Below are positions 11,775 through 23,329 of a stretch of 64,000 nucleotides of DNA, piece by piece. The stretch lies in NCBI GenBank assembly GCA_030704615.1, contig CM060734.1, positions 13,580,001 to 13,644,000 on the forward strand, given 5' to 3'. Source of the DNA: Takakia lepidozioides (lineage: Eukaryota; Streptophyta; Takakiopsida; Takakiales; Takakiaceae). Numbering within the stretch: position 1 is the first letter of the stretch; each line of letters begins with the position of its first letter. The position numbers and the translations under genes were made by a program. The notes under the pieces were generated by a model. It ran no database searches and was not told where the DNA came from. It worked only from the letters and a program-made list of their open reading frames with translations.

Positions 11775-12300
11775 ATGGGATCGGGCAAGACAAAGCAAAA
11801 GCGGAACGGCCCAAAAGACAATGATCCTGGTGAGCCCGGCGGGGGCGACGTGTCACCGAAGCGGCAAATGGAAGAGGCGATTTATGCTTCTGAAAGCGAG
11901 GCCGCTCAAGAACGGGAGGAATTTGGGGAGTCAGAGCCCGAGGACTTTCCAGAGGCTCCGCCAGACCAACAGATGCCTCCCATGCTAGTAGCCTTTTGGG
12001 AAGGGTTGTTGGTGCTGTTTGGCGGGACGTTGAAAGACGTGATGAGGGCGGCAAATGCCACTTCCACTAAGGCGAAGTTTAAGGTAAAGCCTAAGGAACC
12101 CGACACCTTCGAGGGTGTCCAAAATCAGAAGACACTCAACACCTGGCTCTTGGAGCTGGAGCAATACTTCCGAGCGGTCAAGTTGAGTGACGAGGATCAG
12201 GTGGAAGTGGCTCCCACCTATTTGAGGGGCTATGCTCAACAATGGTGGCAGAAGTGCCTTCATGACCAAGGTCCAAACCCATAAACCTTGAGCTGGAGTG
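11775..12300 (+). pseudogene. Ty3/gypsy gag N-terminal half, interrupted
   Basis: Starts at the first ATG after the primer binding site. The frame reads a basic N-terminus (MGSGKTKQKRNG), an acidic segment, then the conserved gag core: VKPKEPDTFEGVQNQKTL, NTWLLELEQYFRAVKL and YLRGYAQQWWQK. A TAA at 12282-12284 (PNP, stop, TLSW) replaces what is usually Gln. The frame is then cut by the terminal repeat of element 0 at 12301. The remainder of the element is not found in the window. Confidence 0.8.
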
Positions 12301-12420
12301 GGGGGGTGCTATTCCGTGAGCCTGTGAGCCTAGGAAACCGTGAGCCCAGTACAGGCTCACGCCACGTCAGCATGCATACAGGGCCTATTTCCGCGGGTGT
12401 CACCTATTTCCGCGGGTTGA
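12301..12420 (+). repeat. Left terminal and subterminal repeat of element 0
   Basis: The terminal motif TGCTATTCCGTGAGCC is a diverged form of the family end TGCTATTTCATGAGCC. It is followed by further GTGAGCC units and two copies of CCTATTTCCGCGGG (12384-12397 and about 12403-12416). The same CCTATT-CCGCGG motif lies near the ends of elements 1, 2 and 3, which supports common transposase or host-factor recognition. Confidence 0.7.
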
Positions 12421-12983
12421 TCAGCCATTTCCCGGGAATGCAGAGTGGATATGTTACATCCATTGCTACCATCCAGACGTTATCAACATACCAAGCCCTC
12501 ACACGTTTATGTGGGTATGTCGTGAGGAGGTGCACACTGACATCATCTAAAGCGGATCCCTGCAAAATCTTTTCTTACTCACCACCCTTGCGAACATGCC
12601 AGGTATGTGCGGGAGCATCATGGATGCTCATTAGATTTGAGAATGCCTGAACGCTCTTTGATGAGGTGGACTTCACTGTGATGGATTCACCAACCATTCT
12701 TCTAGCAGGAATGGTTTGGAGACCAACGAGCAAATGATGCGAGAATGCTCTACACGAACCAAAGTCGTTTGTTTGTTTTTGCAATGCACTCAAGTCTGTG
12801 AGGTCCACAAAACACTAAATAGATTGAAGGAACAATCCGGGCAGTCCATGCAACCTCCATCTCCAACAATAGTTTGTTCCCATGAATGTGCATTCCACGC
12901 ACACACTGCAAACAGGACAACAAGGACACACAACCATCCCATTTCAAATTTGGCCCCGAATAAAACCAAAAGAAAACTTCATA

Positions 12984-15142
12984 TCAAGTGTCACAGTCAT
13001 CAGAATCAGTCTCAACCTCCTGTGCTATGTCATCCACAAAGATTCTGGCCCCAACACCACGTCTTCTACCACGGCCGTCGATGGGTGGACTCTGAGTGCC
13101 ATGAACGGACATGCTTGCTGCGAGTGCCTCCGCATAGACAGGTAGCACACAAGACCGAGGAGGACTGGAAAGAAGTCCAAATAGGTGTGATAGCCCTGGA
13201 GGGTAAGTGGAAGCACGCGGACTCCTGCACATGTCGACAAAAACCCATTTTGAACACAATGATGCAATGCACAAGTCCAACGAAGAGGATGTCTCCCATG
13301 TGAACTTTGCCTCAAGAACAGTGATTCTCGATATTGAGACAACAATGCAAGCATCCACAGGTTGAACTTACTCACAGGCAAAGTCGGAGTCCAGCTCCTT
13401 GTCGGAAGTCTCCTCTGTATCAATATCAGCGGGACGGGGCTTCGGAAGGACTTGAGAAGTGTGTCCACCCAAACCCATCAAGAGGTTCTTGTAAATCTCA
13501 GCATCCCCTTCAATCCCAAAGAGATGTCGCGCACTGGCCTTGCAAGCGTGGTGCGAAGCACGTGCAGTGGAATAGAATGAAGGAAGCAGACATTGAAGAC
13601 CCATTTGGAACGGTGGGAAGTGCTGAAAGTGCAAGCTCAATCAAACCTCATGAAATGTGAATGTTGAAGAGACGAACCTGTGCCCATTGACAAATCCAGA
13701 ACTCTGGCGTTTGTGTAGGTGTAGCACTCCACAATCGTTTGAATGAAAGCCGGGCTCCTCTCCCTTGCCCCTCTCCAAGGAACCCCATTCCCCCTTCGCA
13801 AGCACACGTTGCTGTCGACGTAGTTGTGGTGCATGTCATCCGTGGGAGGATCTGTCCTGTCGTCTATGAACTTGCCCCCATGAGTGATGGCGAACTCCGC
13901 AATGCCGGCCGGAGTCGTTGGTGGATGCACTCGGACGAGACAAACAGCTTCAAACAAACGAGTCTGCGAACAGGACATCCACAAGGAACTAAGAAGCTTA
14001 AAAAATCAGGCCCCTACATATGAGTTCGAGCGACCTATACAACTCCATCCGAGAACCACCAAGAAGAGGAAGAAGAAGGCAAATTTACCATCTCTCCCGG
14101 ACGATCCCCTTTCGTAAGGTAATGTTGTTCACACAATTCCATGTCTTCACGACTCTCATGCCCGAGGCTTTCAAATAGCTGGCAAGTGCACGGCGACAGC
14201 GAACGTCGATGGACTGGATGAGCACCAAAACACCTGCATCGGACAGGAAAAAATTGCAAAAGGAGAAAACCCACTGCCAGTAGCGCTCATCAAAAGCATT
14301 CCAACCCGGACAAGCACCCGATGGAGGGACTTCCGGGACTGCCAACCCATCAGGGATGTCCAAGATGATGAGTTCGGCTGCATATGGCTTCTCCTTCCCG
14401 TTCACCCAGGATTTGGTCATTTTAGCCTGCAAACAAAATTACAATGGAATACTCAAGAGGATTGAAACGATCCATGCCCACAGCAGAGAAGAAGCAAAAG
14501 AGAACACGCACCGTGCCGAGGAACTCCAAAATCCTCTCCCACACTGGTGATGGCTCGCCCTTGAAATCAAATTTCTTGGACTCCATCATGGCAAGGAACC
14601 CGACGTTGGCCATCTCCAACCTGGTAGGGCGAATGACCCTCGTGGGATGTTCCACTGCATGGTACGGGTCCTTGGGATCAACCACCCCCTTGTTCTTTCT
14701 CACGGATCCCCTACCATGCGGTGGAGTCTGTTGGACATGCACGACTGGGCCAATATCTGCAACACTTCCCTGCCCTTGTGCCACCTTCCCTACCCCTTCC
14801 TTTCCCCACAACATCAGCAACATCTTTTCCCTTTGCCTTTCTTCCTCTACCCGGGGTATCCTGAGCGGGAGGCTCTTTCTCTGCAAGAGTCCTCAAATTT
14901 CGTTCATGAATGTCGAGGTCGGCTGCTGCGGCAGTGGCTGCAATACGCTCATTCTCTCTCCTCAAAGACACCTCCGGAGCTGGGGTCTCAGAAGGAGGGC
15001 AATCCAAATACCAACCACAAGAAGAAAGATGGTCTGGGCCCCAGTCATGCAAGATCCCAGTAGTAAACATGGTCTGGTTGCCAGCAGGGACAAGCCAAAG
15101 GTCCACGAAATCTAGATGTTTGTCTAAGCAATTCTCTTCCAT
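12984..15142 (-). CDS. Element 0 accessory gene, C-terminal region with N4/N6 DNA-methyltransferase-like domain
   Basis: Minus-strand exons at about 15142-14711, 14886-14480, 14432-14090, 13984-13680, 13640-13378 and 13150-12984. The fourth-block region reads AAELIILDIPDG (beta-class motif IV position, normally D/N/S-P-P-Y/F/W), then SDAGVLVLIQ. Later ERSPAFIQTIVE, then ARVLDLSMGTG (motif I, SAM-binding) split by an intron exactly after GTG, then SARHLFGIEGDAEIY, which matches the 'R-IGIE-D--Y' strand after motif I. Motif order IV then I is that of beta-class N4-cytosine/N6-adenine methyltransferases. The same layout and intron occur in the copy at 48880-50236. The C-terminus is acidic (QEVETDSDDCDT). 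Activity is uncertain because motif IV is DIPDG. Probably one gene with the ParB-like part at 15279-17084. Exon limits are approximate. Confidence 0.55.
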
Positions 15143-15278
15143 GAGAACAAACTTTATGTACCTGCAGGAACAGAGACAGCCTCATTATGCAATACAATTA
15201 TTGTCTCTCAGCTTTTCCATCACACCAGGAAGACCCCCTTAAACAGTATGCGGCACAGTACATTGCAACCACAGCACA

Positions 15279-17084
15279 CTAAGTAGCCTGAACGGCCCAG
15301 GGTGTGCACCTGTAAAGGCATCGTTTCCAGGCTTCCTCTCCTTTTTCTTGCTGGTCAAGGTCATTTGTTCGACTGATGCCACCCTCCTTGCTGAACTCTC
15401 TAAAGAAACAAGAGTGCCACACTGTGGCTCTCCATTTCCTCGTGTATGCTTCGAAGGAGACCTTTGGTGCTGTCATAGTGATGCCATAGTCAGCCAGCTG
15501 AGTATGCATAACCGACCGGACCCTTTCTTCCAACTGCAAAACAACTCAAATGCAAGAATGAACCCAAAAACAATCACAGCGAATGTAAGAGGCAATGGAA
15601 AGAAAAGCACAGGAAAAGATAAAAGAAAGTGACACAGGAAAGGACATCACACCTGGCTCCAGTAAGTGGCCTTGTGAAGCCATGTGTCCAGCACATTGTC
15701 ACTGATAGGAATGACACGCTGGGTCTTCTTCTCTTTCTCCAGCCTGGGGAACATGTGGGTATCCCTAACTGTGGGATCGGAGTTCCATATTTGTAGCCAC
15801 TTCACCTTCTGTTCTGAAGACACAACGGCGGTAGACAACCTGTGCAACTTCTCTTGGGCCATCTCTGGCTTGCCTGGCTTGTTATAATGGTTTTTTTTAT
15901 CTCCAGGAGAAACTGCGATCCGAATGATGGGTCGGCAATTCTCAACTGCTTCACAAAAGCACTCATTATAGTCCTTCTTGTAGCGGTCATCTCTTTCTGG
16001 ATGTGACTCTCAACCCCCTTTGTTGTCCTTCTCTCCTCAGGGGTTGAGCTGTAGTATTCCAGTTTGCCACGCTCCCCTGCATCTGCAATGTCTTGCTCCA
16101 AGGGAATGCACGAGAGTTGCATCAACCCAAGGTCAAGGGAAACAAACAGAAACAAACATATGGAACCAGGAATATGGAAAGGCCAGATGAAGGAAGATGT
16201 ATCTCACCGTATACATGTACTCCATGAAAGCCTCACGGGTCAACGAGTACCACGTTTCCGATGTCTTGGAGCTTTCACACTTCTTGTACGTCTCTACTGA
16301 AAGGATGGTCTCGAAGTTGGTCAAGGGCATCTGCCCGATCCTTTGTATCCTATACAGTGTGTGAACCTGACTCGTTTTGACATGCGATGTCTCCGTCCCT
16401 CTGCAGAATGATATCTGAAAGTCAGAATGAAATTCAAGGACTTGAATCAAAGAACCACGAAACCACAAGTGGAACATGTAGAATGAGAAACCAACCTGTT
16501 CACATCATTCATTGCCGTCAGAAGACCCATCATGTTCCCGTCACAATCCAGCACCATCGATCGAACAGAGTAATGCCACTCTTCCTCCTGTGAGTGCAGC
16601 CTCCCAATGACAGCCATCCATGCAAGCAACCGGTGGTTGCCATCCCAATCGTGAAACATCTTCCTAGAGAATGCCTGGGTGGAAGGTTTCCTGGAGAGAA
16701 GAAGGTCAAAGGATTCGTTCACCTGTCTCCAAATGGGATCCCAGGAGTCCACGATTGACTCATCCACAAGGAGCTCATTGCCTCTGGAATTCTTTGTAGA
16801 AACGTAAAAGACTGCGGATCCATCCAAATACCCATGAACAAACTCGGCCTCCAACTTAGGATGTCCTTGATGAGGGGTGGACGAACGACGGGCATGGAAA
16901 CCAACCTACACAGGGGAATCTTCAACCTCCCACCCGGGGCAAGCATACTTTGCACCACAAGCTGAAAGTTTACCTTCTGACCCCCCAGCATCTCAGCGGC
17001 TTTGCTTTCATAGAACTCATCGTCAACATCAACAATGATCTCCTTCCCCTGCCCCGAAGGGATCTCCTCCGCCACACTTTGCAT
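15279..17084 (-). pseudogene. Element 0 accessory gene, ParB/Srx-like region
   Basis: Homologous in order and intron placement to the accessory genes at 20045-22984 and 61146-64000. 17084-16850 carries IPLCRLVSMPVVRPPL; 16854-16496 carries SAVFYVSTKN and DWDGNHRLLAW; a donor follows MNDVN at 16496, the same place as in the homologues. Later exons give WYSLTREAFMEYMY (about 16400-16200), RIADPSFGSQFLLEI (about 15990-15890), EKLHRLSTAV with WLQIWNSDPTVRD (15862-15647) and LEERVRSVMHTQL (15539-15279). A one-base frame break at about 16855 separates the two ParB-like halves, and another lies near 15860, so this copy may be inactive unless these are sequence errors. The methyltransferase-like region follows directly. 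Confidence 0.6.
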
Positions 17085-17209
17085 CTTCTCCTGCAGGGTT
17101 GTTCAATCAAATTGATATAAGAGAGAGGCATGAAACGATGGTGTTTGAGCATGGCAGACAGGCCCTGTGTGGCCAAATTTCTCACCACAAAACAAGCATT
17201 GTGGGGGCC

Positions 17210-18606
17210 AAAAACACCGTGCGTTGCCGCACAATGTTTCAGCTTCCAAATTCAAGTGTTTTGAACATGATATTTGGCCCTATTCAAATGAAAAAAACAA
17301 TGACAAGGTGGGCTCAAACAGTGTGCGTTGATGCACACTGTTTGAGCTGCCTCGTAAGTGTGCATTGAACCTCAAAGACATGCCCCATGATGCCGAATTT
17401 CACAAGAAAAAAACAATGACAAGGTGGGCTCAAACAGTGTGCGTTGACGCACACTATTTGAGCTGCCAGGTAAGTGTTCATTGAACCTCAAAGACATGCC
17501 CTTAGTGGCCGATTTTCAGATGAAAAAAACAAAGAAAAGGTGAGCTCAAATAGTGTGCGTTGACGCACACTGTTTGAGCTACCAGGTAAGTGTTCCTTGA
17601 TCCTCACATACGTACCCTGTGTTGCCAAATATCACAGGATAAAAACAATGACAAGGTGGGCTCAAACAGTGTGCGTTGACGCACACTATTTGAGCTACCA
17701 GGTAAGTGATGATTGATCCTCAAATACATACCCTATGTGGCCGATTTTCAGATGACAAAGGCAATGACAAGGTGAGCTCAAACAGTGTGCGTTGACGCAC
17801 ACTATTTGAGCTGCCAGGTAAGTGATGATTGATCCTCAAATACATGCCCTTTGTGGCCTTCTTTCAGATGACAAAATAATGAGAAGGTGACCTCAAACAG
17901 TGTGCGTTGACGCACACTGTTTGAGCTGCCAGGTAAGTGATGATTGATCCTCAAATACATGCCTATGTGGCCGATTTCAGATGACAAAGGCAATGACAAG
18001 GTGAGCTCAAACAGTGTGCGTTGACACAAACTGTTGAGCTGCCAGGTATGTGATGTTGATCCTCAAATACATGCTATTTGTGGCCTTTTTCAGATGAAAA
18101 AATAATGAGAAGTTGGGTTCAAACAGTGTGCGCCAACGCACACTGTTTGAGCTGCTAGGTAAGTGTTCATTGATCCTCAGTTACATGCCCTGTGTGGCCG
18201 ATTTTCAAACGAAAAAACAATGAGAAGGTGGGCTCAAACAGTGTGCGTTGACGCACACTGTTTGAGCTGCCAGGTAAGTGATGATTGATCCTCAGAGACA
18301 AGCCCTGTGTGGCCGATTTTCAAATGAAAAAACAATGACATGGTGAGCTCAAACAGTGTGCGTTGACGCACACTGTTTGAGCTGCCAGGTAAGTGTTTAT
18401 TGATCCTCAAATACATGCCCTTTGTGGCCGAATTTAAGATGAAAAAAACAAAGAAAAGGTGAGCTCAAACAGTGTGCGTTGACGCACACTGTTTGAGCTG
18501 CCGGGTAAGTGTTCATTGATCCTCACAGACATGCCCTGTATTGCCGAATTTTGACAGGAAAAAAACAGTGACAAGGTGGGCTCAAACAGTGTCATTGACG
18601 CACACT
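17210..18606 (+). repeat. Element 0 palindromic tandem array, left part
   Basis: Thirteen units of about 115 bp. Each unit contains a 36-nt palindrome with 17-nt arms GCTCAAACAGTGTGCGT and ACGCACACTGTTTGAGC around a TG spacer, then usually TGCCAGGTAAGTG, a variable ATGATTGATCCTCAAATACA stretch, TGCCCTTTGTGGCCGA and an A-rich AATGACAAGG run. Palindrome starts are near 17217 (decayed), 17312, 17428, 17544, 17661, 17776, 17892, 18005, 18117, 18232, 18346, 18463 and 18579. It lies between the ParB-like exons (17084) and the probable N-terminal exon (30651-30214) of the same gene, so it may sit in an intron. It is interrupted by element 1 and continues at 29193. Confidence 0.9.
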
Positions 18607-18614
18607 GTTTGAGC
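18607..18614 (+). repeat. Target site duplication of element 1, left copy
   Basis: GTTTGAGC, part of the array palindrome. An identical copy follows the right end at 29193-29200. Joining the flanks across the element restores a standard array unit with one copy, which proves insertion. Confidence 0.92.
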
Positions 18615-18740
18615 GGGGGCTGCTATTTCATGAGCCATGAGCCATGAGCGGCATGAGCCATGAGCAGAGTCGTAAGTGTGGAAAAAAACATGAGCAACAC
18701 TATTTTCCGGAAATGAGTGTCCGCGGGAATAGGGTTTAGG
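18615..18740 (+). repeat. Left terminal and subterminal repeat of element 1
   Basis: Terminal TGCTATTTCATGAGCC, then five ATGAGC-type units up to about 18664, an A-rich spacer, and CCGCGGGAATAGGG (18720-18733), the inverse form of the subterminal motif seen in the other members. Nearly identical, inverted, at 40560-40699. Confidence 0.85.
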
Positions 18741-19077
18741 GTGCCACGGTCATAGGGGGAGAAGGACCTCCCGATGAAGGAGGTTCGGCAATGTTATTTA
18801 GAATTATATATTGAAAGGCAATGTTTCGCGAATGGAAGGGTGGTACTGCTCTGTACAATGGGGGCCCATTTCAGCCTACCAGCCACTTGCAAAATCCACC
18901 CACACTCCCAATCCCAAACGAAATGAGCAATGACGCATTCTCGGAACGATGGACACAGAATAGAATAAAAAGAGGGCACAATGAGGTTTTTATTGATCCA
19001 CATGAATTGCATTTGAAGCACGTCTACTGTGCTGATTGTGCAATCAAATCTTTAGCCCTGTGCCTACTGAATACAAG

Positions 19078-19820
19078 TCACGTTGTCAATGGGACTTCGA
19101 CTGCTCTCAGAATTAGCTCATGAGTCATGGGGCTCCTCCAGGTAAAGTCGATTGCAGCCGTTGTACCGCCCCTAGTGATGTTCACCACAATGTCCTGCCC
19201 TTCAATCATACCACCATCGAATATGGAAATCTTCACGTTTTCGTCGTCCACACCAATGCGAATGTCCCCATACAATGGAGAAGAGGAGCGCACTCCTTCA
19301 GGAGAATAGGTCTCTCCGATGGAGTCCACCCACGTCCAGTGGCAACAGTTCCACCGCAACAGCATAGCAGTGCGCCTTCTTCTGCATGGGTGACCGTCGT
19401 AGCTGGGAAAATCGGAATCGAGGATGCGCAGGAGCCACGGACTCCTCAGACCAAGATCGTCACCCCGCTCGAAGGCGTAGTGGCCTAGGATATACTCAAA
19501 AGCCACCAATGTTCCCACAATCGAACCAGTATCTTCTCTGTAATCTGTGTACCAGATAATAATGTCTCCCGATGTGGCCGAATACATTGCATAATCGATG
19601 CCTCCAAATGGGCAGTCGTCCCGGTTCCGGAAGCACGACATCCTTGCAAAGGAGGACCTGAGGACGACTTGGATGCCGATGACAATGACCTTGCGGACAG
19701 CTACGAAGCCCTTAGATTTTGGAAATGATGCGAAGCGGAAGAGCAGTCCGGCCTCCAATAATGGAGCATCTGGGTCCCACGTACCCACCGACGGAGGTGG
19801 ATGAACCCATACATCTTTCT
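19078..19820 (-). CDS. Gene A of element 1, unknown function
   Basis: Open minus-strand frame of about 240 codons ending at 19078; its start is unclear (no in-frame ATG near 19820, so an upstream exon or a non-ATG artefact is possible). Recognisable segments are VHPPPSVGTWDPDAPLLEAG, DYAMYSATSGDIIIWYTDY, GHYAFERGDDLGLRSPWLL and a C-terminal ISIFDGGMIEGQDIVVNI. The profile alternates short beta-like hydrophobic strands with polar turns; no catalytic motif is recognised. Its last 70 codons recur in the fragment at 40008-40236 with the same stop, which supports a real coding region. It occupies the terminal-repeat-proximal position taken by the methyltransferase-like region in elements 0 and 3, but I see no similarity to it. 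Confidence 0.55.
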
Positions 19821-19861
19821 CATCAACAAGTTATAGTTTGAGATCTGCCACGAAGTCCATC

Positions 19862-19892
19862 CCCCCGGATGGAAATTCGGCGCCGCATTTAC
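19862..19892. repeat. Isolated palindrome copy
   Basis: A single GGAAATTCGGCGCCGCATTT unit between gene A and the accessory gene of element 1; a hybrid of the element 1 and element 2 palindrome types. Confidence 0.6.
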
Positions 19893-20044
19893 ATCGAAGA
19901 GGGGATGGACTTCGTCGTGTCCAGTGGCTATCGGCCCACCTGGCAGTGACTGCCGATAGTTTGCATGGCAGGGTAGGAAACTGAAACGGCTACATTCATG
20001 CAGTAGCCAATCTTCATCGGTCCAGGATCCTGTAGGGGGGAAAT

Positions 20045-22984
20045 TTAAATGTGCCCTGGAGTGTTTGTGAGGAATTGCAGCGTTAGCTTGAACTTTTTCC
20101 AGCCACCGCGGTGCTCCTCCTCCATCCGGGAGCTGCTGTCATTGAGCGTACTCCGTGATTGGACGAACCTACTCGCAGAGTGCCACCGAAAACATAAAAT
20201 GCGAATGCGGTGCCGCATTTCGGAGACAAACCTCGTAACCAGGCTTCGCATACAAGGGCAGCTGTGCTTCACCTGTAAACAATTCGCATTGCAGCTTTCC
20301 CCGCTCCCTCCTGATGTGTAAACTCCACGCTCCTTCTTGCTGTCTGTAGCTCTCTGGCGAAAAGGTTGTCCTTGTACGCACATCTGAAACGTGTCACGTA
20401 GTCTTCCAATGTCTGTGTTCCATCCCATTTGACGTACAAGCCGAACGAATTTGTGTGCATTACGACTTGCTCCTTCGCATTCGACATTACCTGCGATTCC
20501 CAAATGCATTGTCACGTAGCAGTTCAGGGAATTCATTTCAGAAAAGCAAATATGGGGAAGTACCTTGAATTACCTGGAACCACCAAGTCATGCGGTTGAG
20601 CCACACATCCACTGCAGGGTCGGAAACTTCCAGTGGAAAAGACCACATTGTCCTTATGCTCTCGGATGCATTCCAGATCGACAGCCACCGTGTCTGCCAT
20701 TTCCGATCCAATGTCAGGAGCTGGAAGAGAGTGGCTATTGCTAGGAAGGAACTTCAGTGCATTGAAACCTCACCTTCTCTTTCGCCTCAACACATGCCGT
20801 TGAGAGGTGATGCAGTTTCTCCAATTGCATGGTCGGCTGCATGGCCCGAGAATAGTGTTTTGCAATCTCGGGGATGAAGTCCTTTCCAAGTGCCGGATCT
20901 GCAATTGCCACCAGCTTCACAAGCTTTGACTTGTATTTGGTTCTAGACTTGACACCGGCTTCCTTCAAGTGCTCAGTCAATGACTGCAACGTTTTCACCT
21001 GCCCCTCACTTTCCATGAAGAAGCGTTTGGCATGGGCCAAATCCAGCTTGATGTTTGACTGCCAACAAAAACATGCAGAAGCGTTACATTCGATTCATGT
21101 GGAAAGATTACTGGAAATTGGGGAAGGATGAACAGAGGGAAATCGGAGGACGACTTACTTCGTATATCACCTCCACCATTCCATCCATAGTGAGACGATA
21201 CCATGTCCGGTCTGTTTTTGCAACGGCTTTCTGAATGAGCTCGAGCTCCAGCATTTCCGCAAACATCTGCGGATCAGTGAGACCAGTTTTCCTCACCCTG
21301 TACAGCATATGTGCCATGTGGGTATGCACGTACGCATTCTCAGTGACCCTGCAAGGCACACTCTCCAGTTCAGTACACGGAAGCACGGAAACAAACCAGA
21401 TTGGAAACCGAAATGCGGCACCGCATTTCGAACGTGCTAGGGAGGGTATGAGTATCTTACGAGTTGAGGTCCGCCATGGCATTCCTGAGCAGGGAAGTGT
21501 CTGCCGCCTTCACCTTGAGGATGACACACTCCACCATGTAATGCCAGCCAATGTGCTTGGCATGGTTCTGCTTGATGTACTCCCACCAGGCAAGAAGTCG
21601 GTGATTCCCGTCCCACACAAAGAACATTTTACCCGACATATGGCCGAAGTCTGGATCACCCTTCAGCGTCGCCTCGAATTCGTGGTTGCGAGTGTGCCAG
21701 TGGGTATCCCACGTTGACAATTCATCGGCAGTGGGTCCACGAGTTTCGCCGTCCTCATTCTCAATGGAAACGTAAAACGCTGCCGATCCTAGACGGTACC
21801 CTTCTCGAAATGCGAACTTGAGCTTATCCACATCTCCGGGAAGGGCCTGCCTGACGATGGGAAGGGAGACCATGCGACAGAGTGGGATTCGAAGAGTCCG
21901 CTGGAATACCCTGCTGCCCAGAACTCTGCCAATGCTACTGTGTGTCTCCTCCAACATTTTATCCGCTGCACTTTTGAAATCCTCCGGAGACATGTCTGTA
22001 GGTGCCGGTAGTGGCTGAGCAGCTGGAGCATCCTCAACTGGAGCTGCACTCTGGGGCCTGTCTGCGGGCAATTCTGCCATTGCAGAGGCCTCCTCCGGGC
22101 CTGCTTGCTCATCGGTGGTGAGGTCTTGCTGCGAACGTTGAGCGGGCAGCACCCTCCTCCGGTACCAAATCGACAGAAACGATCGATCCCATTGCCTTCG
22201 CTGCAGCAGAGTCGGCCCCAACATCTGCAAGCGGGAAATCCTCCAGGAACTGAGCTTCAGCTCGTGGAAGCGGTTTTGCGGGAGATTGTTTGGCCGTCGC
22301 CCTGATTGCCTTCTGCTTCCTCATCCTTGCAGGTGAAGGTGGCTGCTGCAATTGAATCTGTCTTTTACCAGGCTGCTTCATTCGTGTTGGTGGGGGTGAA
22401 GCGGCCTGAGCCGGTTCAGAAACCAGTAGAGGGACGGGCTGCTTCTTCTTCGACTTTGCTGGAGAAGGGCCCGACCCCTGCTGGCGATTCTCCATGACCG
22501 AAGAACGCGAGTCGATCTCTGGGGCTTTGAACTTGCCCTTCGAAGCCGCGTCTTTGAAACGCACAGGGCTAGGCCCTGCAAGAATACCCGCGCTCGGGAT
22601 CGGGTGGGTGTACGTGCTGCAGCTAGCTCCTCGGACTCTTCCTGCGGCTCTTCGGATTCCTGCGAGCCCTCCAGCACGTCCACCTTTCCTGTTAGGCATG
22701 CAAACATGTTCTGCATTCAAGTCTCCTAGCATTCAGTCTAAGAATTACAGAAGCAAAATGGGGGGTTCGGTGCTCGATCAGCTGCGCGCAGCCCGATCGC
22801 ATGGAGCTCTCACTGGTGGCTGGGTTGCCTGAGTGGCCTGCTGCTCGGAGATGGCAATCTCCTCCTGTAGACGCATTTGCTTCCTCCCCTTCGGCATTGG
22901 CCTACGTCCGAAGTATAATTTTCGGAGCTTGCGACGAGGTCTCTTGTATGGTGCACGAACTCCCCCCCTCTCAGGTTCGAGCAT
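20045..22984 (-). CDS. Element 1 accessory gene with ParB/Srx-like domain
   Basis: Minus-strand multi-exon gene, homologous to 61146-64000. Exons: 22984-22829 (ATG; RRKLRKLYFGRRPM, ending at a GC donor), about 22709-21461, 21348-21159 (190 nt), 21058-20774 (285 nt), 20693-20574, 20490 to about 20271, then an uncertain last exon to about 20045. The second exon is low-complexity, then IGRVLGSRVFQ, IPLCRMVSLPIVRQALPG, SAAFYVSIEN and FVWDGNHRLLAWWEYI. DG-HR after an alternating beta/alpha segment resembles the ParB/sulfiredoxin fold (box II). Downstream exons are helical (TWYRLTMDGMVEV, AIADPALGKDF, LNRMTWWFQ). A frame change near 22155 and another near 22580 may be decay. The promoter side faces the palindromic satellite. 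No methyltransferase-like part was found after it. Confidence 0.65.
21405..21430. repeat. Isolated palindrome in an accessory-gene intron
   Basis: CGAAATGCGGCACCGCATTT followed by CG, lying in the intron between exons ending at 21461 and starting at 21348. Another copy lies at about 20208-20234. They share the satellite sequence of 23330-24570. Confidence 0.7.
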
Positions 22985-23329
22985 AAGAAGAACAGAGACA
23001 GGGAAAAGGGGCAAAGAGTGCAGATGGAAAGGGCGCGAGAGGGGTGACTGAGGAGACACGACAAAAGTAGATGAAACGGCGGTGATGCACCACTTGGGTT
23101 CGAAAGGGTTGGACGAAAGTGTCTCCTCGTGGACTTTGCGTCATTACGAAATTCGAATCGTTCAGGGTACGCCTGCCGTCCGAAAAACAAACATCATTAT
23201 CCAACGGTCAGGCCGCGCCGACTCATGCCACTTCAGTCAGATAGAGTGCAGACATGTGCCGCAATTCCGTTGCTCTACGTGTTCACATTTTAAGGCATTT
23301 CCGTCCCAGCGTCTGATGAGTTGGAGTGA

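Noticed and set aside
13334-15242. Plus-strand frames opposite the element 0 accessory gene
   Set aside because: They lack conserved motifs and lie antisense to exons with motif and splice support.
12984-17188. Bacterial contamination suggested by ParB-like and methyltransferase-like domains
   Set aside because: The genes have spliceosomal introns with conserved borders and sit inside eukaryotic transposons and gypsy elements.
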